The notes under the pieces were generated by a model. That model ran no database searches and was not told where the DNA came from. It saw only the letters and a list, made by a program, of their open reading frames with translations. This document shows, piece after piece, positions 34,466 through 43,854 of a DNA stretch of 64,000 bases. The stretch is taken from contig CANJLF010000008.1 of NCBI GenBank assembly GCA_947475295.1, forward strand, positions 1 through 64,000, written 5' to 3'. Position numbers and translations under genes: made by a program. The stretch's first letter is position 1; every line of letters starts with the position of its first letter. Source of the stretch: Fidelibacterota bacterium (GTDB taxonomy: Bacteria; Pseudomonadota; Alphaproteobacteria; Rhodospirillales; Rhodospirillaceae).

Positions 34466-36430
34466 TCAAAAATCTACCGCCAGCCGCGTCTGATAGAGGC
34501 GCTGGCTGCTGGGGGCAAAACGCCCCGAGTTGCCGTCGACGGTCCATTTGAATGTGCCAAAGATGTTGTCGATGAACACGCGCGCCGACAACCGGGTCGT
34601 ACCGATCTTAAAGGGGTAACGTGCACCGACGCTAAAGGTGGTCAGCGTCGGCACCTTGAACGTGTTGGTGCGATTTGCGTAGTTCGCGGTTTCGGAGTTC
34701 ATCTGGAACTCGCCAACAACGCCCTTCATCCATGCCGGACCGTATTGCGCGTTCAAGCGTATGGAGTAAGGCGGCAGGCCCGGTTCGGTGCTGCCAATCG
34801 TGCCGTTGTTCACGGGCAGGCCAGATACTTTGCCTTTGACGTAGACCGCGCCGGCAACAATCGTGAGGCTGGTAATGGGCTTGCCCGTGAGCGAAAACTC
34901 AAAGCCGCTATGCTTGAGATCGCCGACAACAGTGTAAAGATTGGTCGCGTCGCGGTCGTAATAGGGCTTGCTGATCTGGAAAGCGCCCAGCATCAAGTTA
35001 AGGCCCGGCATAATGGTGTAACGAATACCAGCATCGATTTGCGAAGTGACGCGCGCCTGCAAAGGTTCGCCCGCATTGAGAGTCCCGTCGGGCGCGGTGC
35101 CGAACTCCTCTACCCCGCGCGCATAACTGCCATAGACGATAAAACTGCGCGACACGTAATAGGCAATGGTACCGTTATAAAGCCAGGGTTTGCTGCTGGT
35201 GGAAGTGGGCGCAGCGCCCAACTTGCCATAGGACCGGTCGTAAAAAGCCTTCTGCAGTCCGATGCTCATCTCGCCGACGTTGGCCCACTGCAAGCCGTAG
35301 GAAATCCCCGGCGTGTATTGCGTGACGACATCCTTGTCACGCACGCCATAGGTATAGCGCGGATAAGGCTGTAGCGCCGTCACGCCGACTTTGTGCGTAC
35401 CGAAATTCACCGAGGTGCCGCCGCCAAAGGTGCGGCTCACATCGCGGCCGCGCGCGGCGATATTGAGAGTATGGCGAAGTACGCCGCCCGTATAAACGCC
35501 TGTGGCCCGCACCTCACCCGAATAGGACTGCGTCAGGTGCGACGGATATTTCAGAACGCTGAGCGTGCCGGTACCGTCCGGCTGGATGTTGCGGTAGTTG
35601 ACGACGTAATTGGTTGAGCGATCCAATCTGGAAGAAAACGTGCCGCTCCGAAGCTCCCAGTTGTCGGAAAGGCGCGCCCGCAACAACAGCCCATAGGTGC
35701 TTTCGTCTTGGGCGCGGTCGGCCCATTCCTGCCCGAAAAACACGCCGCGATTATATTTCGGCGGCGCATAGTCGCCCGCCGTGTAAATCGACGGCGTGAC
35801 TTCGTCGTTTTCAGTGCGCTGAAGAAAGAAAAACGGGATCGCCTCAAACCAGTCAGTCGGACGCCACCGCAGGACTGAACCGATATTAAACCGTTCGCCA
35901 TTCGAGCCACCCTGGGAGTGCGGCTGCGAATTCGGCAAAGCGTTGATGAGCCATCCGAGTTTGTCGTTGATGGGAAACGAAACGCCGACAAATTCGGAAT
36001 TGATACCTGTCGGGCGGGCGACATCACCGGTCACGCTAAAGGTCATGTGATCCTCTGCCGGCATCGGCAGAAATGTGTCAGAAATCCCGGTCGGCGCGGC
36101 AAAAGGATAGGATTGCGCCGATAGACCGACGCGCATGGTGGAGCTACGCAGAATCACGCGACCAATAAAGGATTGCTGATCGAAATAGAGACCTTCATAG
36201 CGAATGTTTCCAGCCAATTGCGGACTGAACCCACGCGCGTTGTTAGCGCTATAAAGTCCGATGTTATCGTTGCCGACCCTGGTGCCGAAGGCGTCTTCAG
36301 CCGCGGCGACGGCATTTTCATCGGAGGTCTGGGCAGCAGCGTCAGCCACAACCAGCCAAGCCGCCGCCGAAGCCAGTATCGCGGTGCGAAAAAAGCGCGC
36401 GCGGTAATTTTTTAAATGGTCCACTGACAC
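34466..36430 (-). CDS. TonB-dependent receptor, paralogue 3 of the tandem array
   Basis: About 654 residues from GTG 36430, or 652 from GTG 36424. The position that is TTG in paralogues 1, 2 and 4 is TTA (36415) here, so the start has moved a few codons upstream, where GGAG gives a ribosome site. Signal segment RFFRTAILASAAAWLVVADAAAQ; plug DAFGTRVGNDNIGLY, ARGFSPQLAGNIRYEGLYFDQQ; end RLAVDF. In the loop that paralogues 1 and 2 fill with GKENAVANSTR it has GKLGAAPTSTSS. It follows paralogue 4 by 10 nt and has no leader module, so the two form one transcript. Confidence 0.88.
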   Translation of the reverse strand: MSVDHLKNYRARFFRTAILASAAAWLVVADAAAQTSDENAVAAAEDAFGTRVGNDNIGLYSANNARGFSPQLAGNIRYEGLYFDQQSFIGRVILRSSTMRVGLSAQSYPFAAPTGISDTFLPMPAEDHMTFSVTGDVARPTGINSEFVGVSFPINDKLGWLINALPNSQPHSQGGSNGERFNIGSVLRWRPTDWFEAIPFFFLQRTENDEVTPSIYTAGDYAPPKYNRGVFFGQEWADRAQDESTYGLLLRARLSDNWELRSGTFSSRLDRSTNYVVNYRNIQPDGTGTLSVLKYPSHLTQSYSGEVRATGVYTGGVLRHTLNIAARGRDVSRTFGGGTSVNFGTHKVGVTALQPYPRYTYGVRDKDVVTQYTPGISYGLQWANVGEMSIGLQKAFYDRSYGKLGAAPTSTSSKPWLYNGTIAYYVSRSFIVYGSYARGVEEFGTAPDGTLNAGEPLQARVTSQIDAGIRYTIMPGLNLMLGAFQISKPYYDRDATNLYTVVGDLKHSGFEFSLTGKPITSLTIVAGAVYVKGKVSGLPVNNGTIGSTEPGLPPYSIRLNAQYGPAWMKGVVGEFQMNSETANYANRTNTFKVPTLTTFSVGARYPFKIGTTRLSARVFIDNIFGTFKWTVDGNSGRFAPSSQRLYQTRLAVDF

Positions 36431-36440
36431 GACACTCCGC

Positions 36441-38390
36441 CTAAAAATCCGCTGTGATTCTGGCTTGATAAAGGCGCTGGCCGCTTGGCGCAAAACGCCC
36501 CGAGTTGCCGTCTACCGTCCACGTCCAGGCATTGAAAATATTGTCCACAAAAAACCGCACCTGCGCCCGTGTCGTGCCCACGCGGAATGGATAGCGTGCC
36601 CCAATGCCGAAGGTGGTCGCTGTCGGCACCTTGAACGTGTTGGTGCGATTTGCGTAACTCGCGGTCTCGGAGTTCGCCTGGAATTCAGCGACGACTCCCT
36701 TAAACATCTGCGGGCCGTATTGCACGTTTAGCCGCACGGTGTAAGGCGCCAGGCCGGGCTCGGTAGAACCAATGGTGCCGTTGTTCACGGGCAGCCCCGC
36801 GACTTTACCTTTCACATAGACCGCTCCGGCCACCAACGTGACGCTGGGGATGGGTTTGCCGGTGAGCGAGAACTCCACACCGGTATGCTTCAAGTCGCCG
36901 ACAACGGTGTACACGTTAGCCGCATCCCGGTCGTAGTAGGGCTTTTTGATTTGGAAAGCGCCCAGCACCAAGTTGAAACCCGGGCTGATGGTGTAACGAA
37001 TACCGGCATCGATCTGCGAGGTGACGCGCGCCTGCAAGGGCTCGCCTGCATTCGCTGTGCCGTCGGGGGCCGTACCGAATTCCTCGATGCCGCGCGCATA
37101 ACTGCCGTACACGACAAAGCTGCGCGAAATGTAGTAGGCGAGCGTACCGTTATAGAGCCAGGGTTGGCTGCTGGTCGATGTGCGCACCCCGCCCTGCTTG
37201 CCGAAAGTACGGTCGTAATAACTCCGCTGCAGTCCGACGCTGGCTTCGCCGACATTGGCCCACTGCAAGCCATAGGAAATTCCCGGGGTGTATTGCTTGA
37301 CGAGATCCTGATCGCGTACGCCGTAGGTATAACGCGGATAGGGCTGTGGCGCCCACACGCCGATCGGGTTCGAGCCGAAGCTAATCGATGTGCCACCGCC
37401 GAAGGTGCGGTCCACATCGCGGCCGCGCACGGCGAGATCAATCGTGTGACGGAACTGGCCGGTGGTATAAATGCCCGTGGCGCGCACTTCACCTGAATAA
37501 GACAGCGTCAGGTGATTAGGATACTTCAACACACTCAGTGTGGCGTTGCCGTTCGGCTGAACGTTGCGGTAGTTGACGACATAATTGGTTGAGCGATTGA
37601 TCTCGGAGCTGAAGAACGCGCTGCGCAGCATCCAGTTGTCGGAAGGCCTTACGCGCACCAACATGCCGTAGGTGTTGTCCTGCTGGGCGCGATCGGCCCA
37701 TTCCTGCCCGAAGAAGACGCTGCGGTCGAATTTCGGCGGCAAGTAGTCGCCGGCCGTATAGATCGAGGGCCCGACTTCGTCGTTCTTGGATTTCTGCTTG
37801 TAACCGAAGGGAATCACCTCAAGCCAATCAGTCGGCTTCCAATGAAAGACGGTGCCGAAATTATAGCGGTAGCCGTGGGCATTGCCTTGGAAGTGCGGCA
37901 AAGACAGCGGCAAGCCGCCGATAATCCAGCCAAGTTTATCGGTGATCGGAACGGAAGCGCTCAGGTACAAGTTGGTAAGGCCGGTCGGGCGGCTGACATC
38001 GCTTTGCACGGTGTAGGCGGAATGTCCTTCCACCGGCAGTGTCAGGGTAATATCGGAAATGCCGGTCGGCGCCGCGAAAGGATAGGACTGCGCCGACAGG
38101 CCGACGCGCATCGTACTGCCGCGAATGATGATGCGGCCCATGAAGGCTTGCTGGTCGAAATACAATCCTTCGAAACGGATATTGCCGGCCAATGCCGGAT
38201 TAAACCCGCGCGCGCTGGCGCTGCTGTAAAGTCCGACGTTGTCATTACCGACCTTGGTGCCGAAGGCGTCGTCGGCTGACGTGGCGGCGTTGTCATCGAC
38301 GGCCTGGGCCCAAGCGTCGGCCGTCATCAGCCAAGACGCCGCGGAAACGAGCAACGCGGCGCGGAAAACAACAGAACAACGATTTTTCAA
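36441..38390 (-). CDS. TonB-dependent receptor, paralogue 4 (first gene of the tandem array)
   Basis: 649 residues from TTG 38390; a GTG seven codons upstream (38411) is an alternative. Signal segment VVFRAALLVSAASWLMTADAWAQ; plug DAFGTKVGNDNVGLY, ARGFNPALAGNIRFEGLYFDQQ; end RITADF. The region about 130-200 is the most divergent among the four (GYRYNFGTVFHWKPTDWLEV). The leader upstream is about 167 nt from the predicted start, longer than in copies 1 and 2, and holds a second GCGCCC/GGGCGC hairpin (about 38427-38443). Being first in the array, it is probably the lead gene of a two-gene unit with paralogue 3. Confidence 0.88.
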   Translation of the reverse strand: MKNRCSVVFRAALLVSAASWLMTADAWAQAVDDNAATSADDAFGTKVGNDNVGLYSSASARGFNPALAGNIRFEGLYFDQQAFMGRIIIRGSTMRVGLSAQSYPFAAPTGISDITLTLPVEGHSAYTVQSDVSRPTGLTNLYLSASVPITDKLGWIIGGLPLSLPHFQGNAHGYRYNFGTVFHWKPTDWLEVIPFGYKQKSKNDEVGPSIYTAGDYLPPKFDRSVFFGQEWADRAQQDNTYGMLVRVRPSDNWMLRSAFFSSEINRSTNYVVNYRNVQPNGNATLSVLKYPNHLTLSYSGEVRATGIYTTGQFRHTIDLAVRGRDVDRTFGGGTSISFGSNPIGVWAPQPYPRYTYGVRDQDLVKQYTPGISYGLQWANVGEASVGLQRSYYDRTFGKQGGVRTSTSSQPWLYNGTLAYYISRSFVVYGSYARGIEEFGTAPDGTANAGEPLQARVTSQIDAGIRYTISPGFNLVLGAFQIKKPYYDRDAANVYTVVGDLKHTGVEFSLTGKPIPSVTLVAGAVYVKGKVAGLPVNNGTIGSTEPGLAPYTVRLNVQYGPQMFKGVVAEFQANSETASYANRTNTFKVPTATTFGIGARYPFRVGTTRAQVRFFVDNIFNAWTWTVDGNSGRFAPSGQRLYQARITADF

Positions 38391-38592
38391 AACAACACCC
38401 AAACAAGACACAGCACATCGCCACCCGCGCCCTAAGGGGCGCGTCCTAGACCAAGCCGCAGGACTTGGGGGTAAGTGGTACCATTAAATAAATGCAGCTA
38501 CAGGTCGTATCCAGGACCCGCGATGCACACACGAAAAGCCCCTCCCCAGGGGTGTGTAACAGAATATTACGGGACTACGAGGCCTTCGGCCA
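38391..38592 (-). promoter_or_regulatory. conserved leader/promoter module of receptor 4
   Basis: Contains TGGCCGAAGGC (TGGCCG at 38587-38592), 17 bp, TAATAT (38564-38569), then a CACACCCC...GGGGCTTTTCGTGTG hairpin and a TGCATCGCGGGTCC box. The full TTCGGC/GCCGAA stem is eroded in this copy (GCGCTGGCCGAA), but spacing is unchanged. Confidence 0.6.
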
Positions 38593-38666
38593 GCGCTGAA
38601 AATTCTGGCCAAAGCGTTGCACGACCGTGTAGTTTGCAGTGCAAGAACGCTCGTTTTGGGGGATTT

Positions 38667-38843
38667 ATGCCTGGGACCCTGACAAAAATTATGTCAATCG
38701 CCGCCGCGGCTTTCCTGCTGGCGGCCTGCACCGACGCGTCCACCCTGCTCGCCGGCGCGGCCAAGGGTTTTTGCAGCCACAGCGGCACTAGCCCATGCAC
38801 GCGCCCGCCGCCGGGCTATTCGTCCACAACGCCGCCCCGCTAA
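38667..38843 (+). CDS. small putative lipoprotein
   Basis: A 58-residue protein opens MPGTLTKIMSIAAAAFLLAAC, a lipoprotein signal peptide with lipobox LLAA-C at residue 21. The remaining 37 residues contain two more Cys (FCSHSG, SPCTRPP) and end PPPGYSSTTPPR. The ribosome site GGGGGA is 3 nt before ATG 38667. It is divergent from receptor 4 and converges with parC. I do not recognise the mature part. Confidence 0.6.
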   Translation: MPGTLTKIMSIAAAAFLLAACTDASTLLAGAAKGFCSHSGTSPCTRPPPGYSSTTPPR

Positions 38844-38853
38844 TGCGACACTG

Positions 38854-41148
38854 CTAGCCGCTAAAGGGCCGGTCCTCGCGGGAGAATCCCTTGGGCGGCA
38901 AGCGCCCCGCCTGGGCCCGTTCGCCGATCCAATCCTTGAGGTCGGTTTCGGTGCGCTCGCGGTCACCCGACTTCCAGACGAGGCCTTCCTTCAGATTGAA
39001 AACCTTGGCGTCGGCGGTTCCGCCGTCCTTATAGCGTTGCAGAATGACGCCGCGGCCGCGCGCCATTTCCGGGACTTCCTTGAGCGGGAAGATCAAGAGC
39101 TTGCGATTGTCGCCGATGACCGCGACGGAATCCGCCGGCTTGCCGGTCAGGAGGTCGGCGCCGGTGCCCGATGTTCCGGGGATCGGCGTGCATACGCGCC
39201 CCTTCTCGCCCTCGGCCAGGTTCATGGACTGCTTGCCGTTTTTGGTCTGGGCGAAAACCTGCTCGGCGGCGACCACGAAACCGCGACCGACGCTGGAAAC
39301 CACCAGAAATTTCTGTTCACGCGCGTAAACCCACATGCCGACAATGTCGGCATCGTTGGGCAGATCGACCAAAAGGCGGATAGGTTCGCCAAAGCCGCGC
39401 CCCTGCGGCAGACGGTCCACACCGATGGTGTAGAAACGCCCGTCGGAGCCGAACAGCAGCATCTTGTCCGTGGATTGCGCCTTCACCGCCACCTGAAAAG
39501 CGTCGCCTTCCTTGAATTTAGTTTCGCCGCCGCCGGTCACCACGTCGTCCTTGTGGCCCTTCAGGGCCCTGATCCAGCCCTTGGCGGAGAGGACCACGGT
39601 CACCGGCTCTTTCTCGATCATCGATTCAATCGCCACGATGACGGCGGTGGGCGCATCGCTCAGCGCCGTACGGCGTTTGCCGAGTGCGGTCTTCTGACCA
39701 AATTTTTCCTTGGCCAGCTTGAGTTGCTCGGCGATGGCCTTCCACCGCTTGTCTTCGTCCTTGAGCAGCGCACTGAGTTCTTTCTTCTCGTCCGAGAGGT
39801 TTTTGTGCTCGGTCTTGATCTCGAACTCTTCCAGCTTGCGCAAGGACCGCAGGCGCATGTTAAGGATGCCCTCGGCCTGCACGTCGCTAAGATTAAAGCG
39901 CTTCATCAATTTCGGTTTGGGCTCGTCCTCCGTGCGGATGATCTTGATGACCGCATCGAGGTTGAGATAGGCGATCAGGTAACCGTCGAGCATCTCCAGC
40001 CGGTGCACAATCTGCGCCATGCGGTGCTTTGACCGGCGCACCAGCACCACCTGGCGATGATCAAGATAGGCCTGCAGCACCGCGCGCAAGTCCAGGACCT
40101 TGGGAATGCCGTCGGCATCCAGCACATTCATGTTGATGCTGAAGCGGATTTCCAGATCGGTCTGACGGAAAAGCTGTTCCATCAATTGCTCGGCATCGAC
40201 CGTGCGCGACTTAGGCTCTAGCACGATCCTGAGATCGTCCGTGGACTCGTCGCGAATATCGGCCAGGAACGGCAATTTCTTTTCATCCATCAGCGCGGCG
40301 ATGCGCTCGATCAGCTTGGCCTTCTGGACCTGGTAGGGAATTTCGGTGATGGCGATTTGGTATTGGCCGCGCTCGAGTTTTTCTTCGTCCCATTTGGCGC
40401 GCAGGCGCAGCGATCCGCGGCCCGTGCGATAGGCTTCGACGATGGTGTTGCGGTTTTCCACAAGCACGCCGCCGGTGGGAAAATCGGGACCGGGGATCAT
40501 GTCCACCAGGGTCGCAATCTGCGCCTTGGGCGTCTTGATGAGATGCAGCAGCGCATCGCATAGCTCGCCGACGTTATGCGGCGGAATATTGGTCGCCATG
40601 CCGACCGCGATGCCCGACGAGCCGTTGGCCAGCAGATTGGGCACGCCCGCCGGCATGACCACCGGCTCGCTCTCCTCGCCGTCGTAGGTCGGGCGCAGAT
40701 CGACGGCGTCGTCGTCCAGGCCGTCCATAATGGCCTGGGCAAAATGCGTCAGTTTAGCTTCGGTGTAGCGCATGGCGGCGGCGTTATCGCCGTCGATGTT
40801 GCCGAAATTCCCCTGCCCCTCCACCAGCGGATAGCGCACGGCGAATTCCTGGGCGAGACGCACCATGGCGTCGTAGATCGAGGCATCGCCGTGAGGATGG
40901 TATTTGCCCATGACGTCGCCGACGACGCGGGCGCATTTCTTGAAGCCGCCGGCCGGGTCCAGCTTCAGCTGGCGCATGGCGTAGAGCAAGCGGCGGTGCA
41001 CCGGCTTCAGGCCGTCGCGCACATCGGGCAATGACCGCGACACAATCGTCGACAGCGCATATGCCAAATAGCGCTCGCCCAAGGCCTCGGCCAAAGGGGT
41101 TTCGCGGATGGTCTCAGCGCGCTGGGGGACTACGGGTTTTTTAGCCAT
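38854..41148 (-). CDS. parC: DNA topoisomerase IV subunit A
   Basis: The 764-residue enzyme decatenates daughter chromosomes with ParE. It has [21 protein letters not shown], the helix [19 protein letters not shown], and the catalytic Tyr in [14 protein letters not shown] coiled-coil tower ([20 protein letters not shown]) and a carboxy-terminal beta-pinwheel follow. In the quinolone-resistance region the residue aligned with E. coli Ser80 is Ala and that with Glu84 is Asp, as in other Alphaproteobacteria. Length and position after recO fit ParC rather than GyrA. Confidence 0.95.
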   Translation of the reverse strand: MAKKPVVPQRAETIRETPLAEALGERYLAYALSTIVSRSLPDVRDGLKPVHRRLLYAMRQLKLDPAGGFKKCARVVGDVMGKYHPHGDASIYDAMVRLAQEFAVRYPLVEGQGNFGNIDGDNAAAMRYTEAKLTHFAQAIMDGLDDDAVDLRPTYDGEESEPVVMPAGVPNLLANGSSGIAVGMATNIPPHNVGELCDALLHLIKTPKAQIATLVDMIPGPDFPTGGVLVENRNTIVEAYRTGRGSLRLRAKWDEEKLERGQYQIAITEIPYQVQKAKLIERIAALMDEKKLPFLADIRDESTDDLRIVLEPKSRTVDAEQLMEQLFRQTDLEIRFSINMNVLDADGIPKVLDLRAVLQAYLDHRQVVLVRRSKHRMAQIVHRLEMLDGYLIAYLNLDAVIKIIRTEDEPKPKLMKRFNLSDVQAEGILNMRLRSLRKLEEFEIKTEHKNLSDEKKELSALLKDEDKRWKAIAEQLKLAKEKFGQKTALGKRRTALSDAPTAVIVAIESMIEKEPVTVVLSAKGWIRALKGHKDDVVTGGGETKFKEGDAFQVAVKAQSTDKMLLFGSDGRFYTIGVDRLPQGRGFGEPIRLLVDLPNDADIVGMWVYAREQKFLVVSSVGRGFVVAAEQVFAQTKNGKQSMNLAEGEKGRVCTPIPGTSGTGADLLTGKPADSVAVIGDNRKLLIFPLKEVPEMARGRGVILQRYKDGGTADAKVFNLKEGLVWKSGDRERTETDLKDWIGERAQAGRLPPKGFSREDRPFSG

Positions 41149-41217
41149 AACAACTCAGGTCAGATGAATCGGCGCAGCATAGTCAGCCTAGCCGAAAAAG
41201 CTATACCGGATAGTGTT

Positions 41218-41955
41218 TTAAGACTTGAACCTATCGACGAATCGCGCGCGGGAGGCAGGCTCCTGTCGGCTATGCGGGCGGAATACGTGGGTCTCGAAGA
41301 AGTGGCCGGTGAGCGCCAAGCCTTGCGCGATATCGGCGGCGCTAACGTTGTCGGTGGATACCGCCGCGTTCTCCTCGCGCAGAAAGGCCGGCAGCGCCAG
41401 CATGCGGTCAATGTAAGGCGCCGCGGCCCCACTTGAGACCGCGCGGCCCGAGCGCGGCGAGACATAAGTGAGGTCGTAACGTGTGCCGGTCGCCGCGCAG
41501 ATCGTAAGGTCAAGGCCGTAGCCCATGTCGCGCAGCAGCGCCAATTCCCACAGCACATAGTGGGCTTCCCAGCCCGGCATGCTGAGATGTTCCAGCAGAT
41601 GCAACGTGTGGCGGTAGACCTCCGCATGGGGTTCGCGCTCGGGCAAGGTGGTCTCTGCCATGGCGCAAAGCGCTGAGAGCCCCGCCAGAACATTGGCGTC
41701 GGTCATGGCGTCGGCGGCGAAGGGGCGCAAACCCTCGACCGTGAATGTGCCGAGGTGTTCGTCGAGCCGGGCCCGCCACCAGGCTTTCACCAGATTACCG
41801 GGCTGCAGCAGGCTGCGTCCGCGCTTGCCGCTGCCGCCCTTGACGATGCCGGCATGGCGGCCTTGAGTTGGCGTCAACAGCGTGATGATGGCGTCGTGCT
41901 CGCCGAAGCGCCGCACCGCCAGAATGATGCCCTGATCTTCCCAGCTTATGGCCAT
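41218..41955 (-). CDS. recO: DNA repair protein RecO
   Basis: The 245-residue recombination mediator loads RecA in the RecFOR pathway. The amino-terminal OB-fold is seen in WEDQGIILAVRRFGEHDAIITLLT and GRHAGIVKGGSGKRGRSLLQPGN. A helical carboxy half has GWEAHYVLWELALLRDMGYGLDL. No CxxC zinc knuckle is visible, as in many Gram-negative RecO proteins. Its ATG overlaps the stop of the small membrane gene upstream. The era-recO order is conserved. Confidence 0.95.
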   Translation of the reverse strand: MAISWEDQGIILAVRRFGEHDAIITLLTPTQGRHAGIVKGGSGKRGRSLLQPGNLVKAWWRARLDEHLGTFTVEGLRPFAADAMTDANVLAGLSALCAMAETTLPEREPHAEVYRHTLHLLEHLSMPGWEAHYVLWELALLRDMGYGLDLTICAATGTRYDLTYVSPRSGRAVSSGAAAPYIDRMLALPAFLREENAAVSTDNVSAADIAQGLALTGHFFETHVFRPHSRQEPASRARFVDRFKS

Positions 41956-42128
41956 TAATTATTGAAGCGCAGGAAAACCACCGCCAGACCCATGATGGCG
42001 CCGGCGACGCCCACGAACATCATCACATAGTCGGGCCAAGTGGTTGGGATGTTCTGACCGCGCCGGATCGCAAGGAAACCCAGCGCGACGACACCCAGAA
42101 TGAAAGCACTCACCCCGAAAATTCTCAA
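41955..42128 (-). CDS. small two-helix membrane protein between era and recO
   Basis: 57 residues from TTG 42128 (MRIFGVSAFILGVVALGFLA), with helix 2 in DYVMMFVGVAGAIMGLAVVFL. A longer frame with a start at 42215 would overlap the end of era by 25 nt and adds an unconvincing basic stretch, so the short form is preferred. Its stop overlaps the recO ATG (TAATG). Function is unknown. Confidence 0.55.
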   Translation of the reverse strand: MRIFGVSAFILGVVALGFLAIRRGQNIPTTWPDYVMMFVGVAGAIMGLAVVFLRFNN

Positions 42129-42190
42129 AGCCCGCCCGCCTGCGTCACAGCTTCGTGAAAGGTCCAAGTCATGCCGCAATAAGAACGGAA

Positions 42191-43135
42191 TCAGGCGTTG
42201 AAGTCGAGCCCCCACGCGGCATAGAGGCTCCGGTCTTCGTTCCAGCGCTCGTTAACCTTCACGTGCAGGAATAAGTGCACGCGCCGGCCCAAGAGATTTT
42301 CGAGCTCCAGGCGAGAGGCCGCCCCTATTGTCTTAATGCGCTGCCCGCCGTTGCCTAAAACGATCGGCCGGTGGGTTTCCCGGCTGACATAAATCACCTG
42401 TTCTATGCGCGCGCTGCCGTCGGGCTTTTCCTCCCAACGCTCGGTTTCGACGGCGCAGGAATAAGGCAATTCCTCGCGCAGGTTGAGAAACAGCTTCTCG
42501 CGGGTGATTTCGGCGGCCAGGAGCCGCGCCGGCATGTCGGAGACTTCGTCCTCGGGAAACAGCCATGGCCCGGGCGGCATCAGCTTCGCCAAATGATCGC
42601 GCAGCTGTTCCAGCCCGTCGCCCGTCAGCGCCGAGATCATAAAAATTTCATCGAAAACGCCGGTGGCGCTGATGCGCGCCGTAAGGTCGAGCAGTTTGCC
42701 CTTCTCGACGATGTCCACTTTATTGAGCGCCAGCAGGGCCCGCCGGCCCGAGGTTTTAATATCGGCGATGATCCGGTCGGTGTCCCCGTCGGCATCCGCG
42801 TGTTTTCCGGCCTTGAGCGCGTCCACAACCAGCAGCACCACTTCGGCGTCGGCGGCCCCGGCCCAGGCGGCCGCCACCATGGCGCGCTCCAGGCGCTTCT
42901 TGGGCTGAAAAATCCCCGGCGTGTCGGCGAAAATCACCTGCGTCGCGCCGAACATGGCGATGCCGCGCACGATCGTACGGGTAGTCTGGACGCGCGGCGA
43001 GACAATGCTGACCTTTGTACCGACGAGCGCATTGACCAGCGTCGATTTACCGGCGTTAGGCGCACCGATAACCGCGACAAAGCCGCAACGCATCTGGGAT
43101 GCGGGGGTCTCGGGTTGAGGTGTGTCGTCGTTCAC
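42191..43135 (-). CDS. era: GTPase Era
   Basis: The 314-residue ribosome-assembly GTPase binds the 3' end of 16S rRNA. G1 GAPNAGKST, G2 TTRTIVRG, G3 DTPGIF and G4 NKVD are all present. The KH domain ends with VNERWNEDRSLYAAWGLD. A short extra amino-terminal tail (MNDDTPQPETPASQM) precedes the G domain. The start overlaps the rnc stop by 4 nt. Confidence 0.97.
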   Translation of the reverse strand: MNDDTPQPETPASQMRCGFVAVIGAPNAGKSTLVNALVGTKVSIVSPRVQTTRTIVRGIAMFGATQVIFADTPGIFQPKKRLERAMVAAAWAGAADAEVVLLVVDALKAGKHADADGDTDRIIADIKTSGRRALLALNKVDIVEKGKLLDLTARISATGVFDEIFMISALTGDGLEQLRDHLAKLMPPGPWLFPEDEVSDMPARLLAAEITREKLFLNLREELPYSCAVETERWEEKPDGSARIEQVIYVSRETHRPIVLGNGGQRIKTIGAASRLELENLLGRRVHLFLHVKVNERWNEDRSLYAAWGLDFNA

Positions 43136-43836
43136 GCGGATGGTTCCAATACTTTTACCAGAAGCGCCGTGGCGGCGGCCTGGGTGGCCAGGCGCTTGGT
43201 GCGCCCCTGCCCTTGGGTTTCAGGGTAACCTTCAATCTTCACCGCCATGGTGAAGGCCGGCGCATGGGCCGGACCGGACGCCTCGATCACGCGATAGACT
43301 GGCAGCGGCAGGCCACGCGCCTGGGCCCATTCTTGCAGAGCCGTCTTAGCATCTTTCGGCGGCACGATCTCGGCATGCATCAAAGGCGCCCAATGGACGG
43401 AGATGAATGTCGAAGCCGCCGCCAGGCCACCGTCGAGATACAGCGCGCCGATGACGGCTTCGCAGGCATCGGCCAGCACGGCCGTTTCCGCCGTATCGGC
43501 CCGCTGGCCGCGCGCGACTTTAACGTACTCCGGCAATCCAAAGGCCGCCGCGACCCGGGCCAAGGTCGGCGCACTGACCAGCGCCGCGAGACGCGGTGCG
43601 AGCGCACCTTCGTTCTCAGCGGGAAAACTTTTCAGCAAAGCATCAGCGATCACAAGGCCCAGCACGCGGTCGCCCAGAAATTCCAGGCGCTCGTTGCCTT
43701 CGGCGTCGGAGATGGGCGGGCTGTCTTTGCGCTGTGCGCCGAGCGCGCCGCGATGGGTCAGGGCCTGACTGAGAATATCCGGATCGCTGAAACGGTGTCC
43801 CAAGACTTGTTCTAAGGGATGCCGTTTATCAGCCAT
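43132..43836 (-). CDS. rnc: ribonuclease III
   Basis: The 234-residue double-strand RNA endonuclease matures rRNA. The catalytic signature is NERLEFLGDRVLGLVIAD; a second acidic cluster is DACEAVIGALYLDGG. The carboxy-terminal dsRNA-binding domain includes DAKTALQEWAQ and KRLATQAAATALL. It lies between lepB (18 nt away) and era (4-nt overlap), the universal lepB-rnc-era order. Confidence 0.97.
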   Translation of the reverse strand: MADKRHPLEQVLGHRFSDPDILSQALTHRGALGAQRKDSPPISDAEGNERLEFLGDRVLGLVIADALLKSFPAENEGALAPRLAALVSAPTLARVAAAFGLPEYVKVARGQRADTAETAVLADACEAVIGALYLDGGLAAASTFISVHWAPLMHAEIVPPKDAKTALQEWAQARGLPLPVYRVIEASGPAHAPAFTMAVKIEGYPETQGQGRTKRLATQAAATALLVKVLEPSA

Positions 43837-43854
43837 GGAAGGATCGTCCCACGC

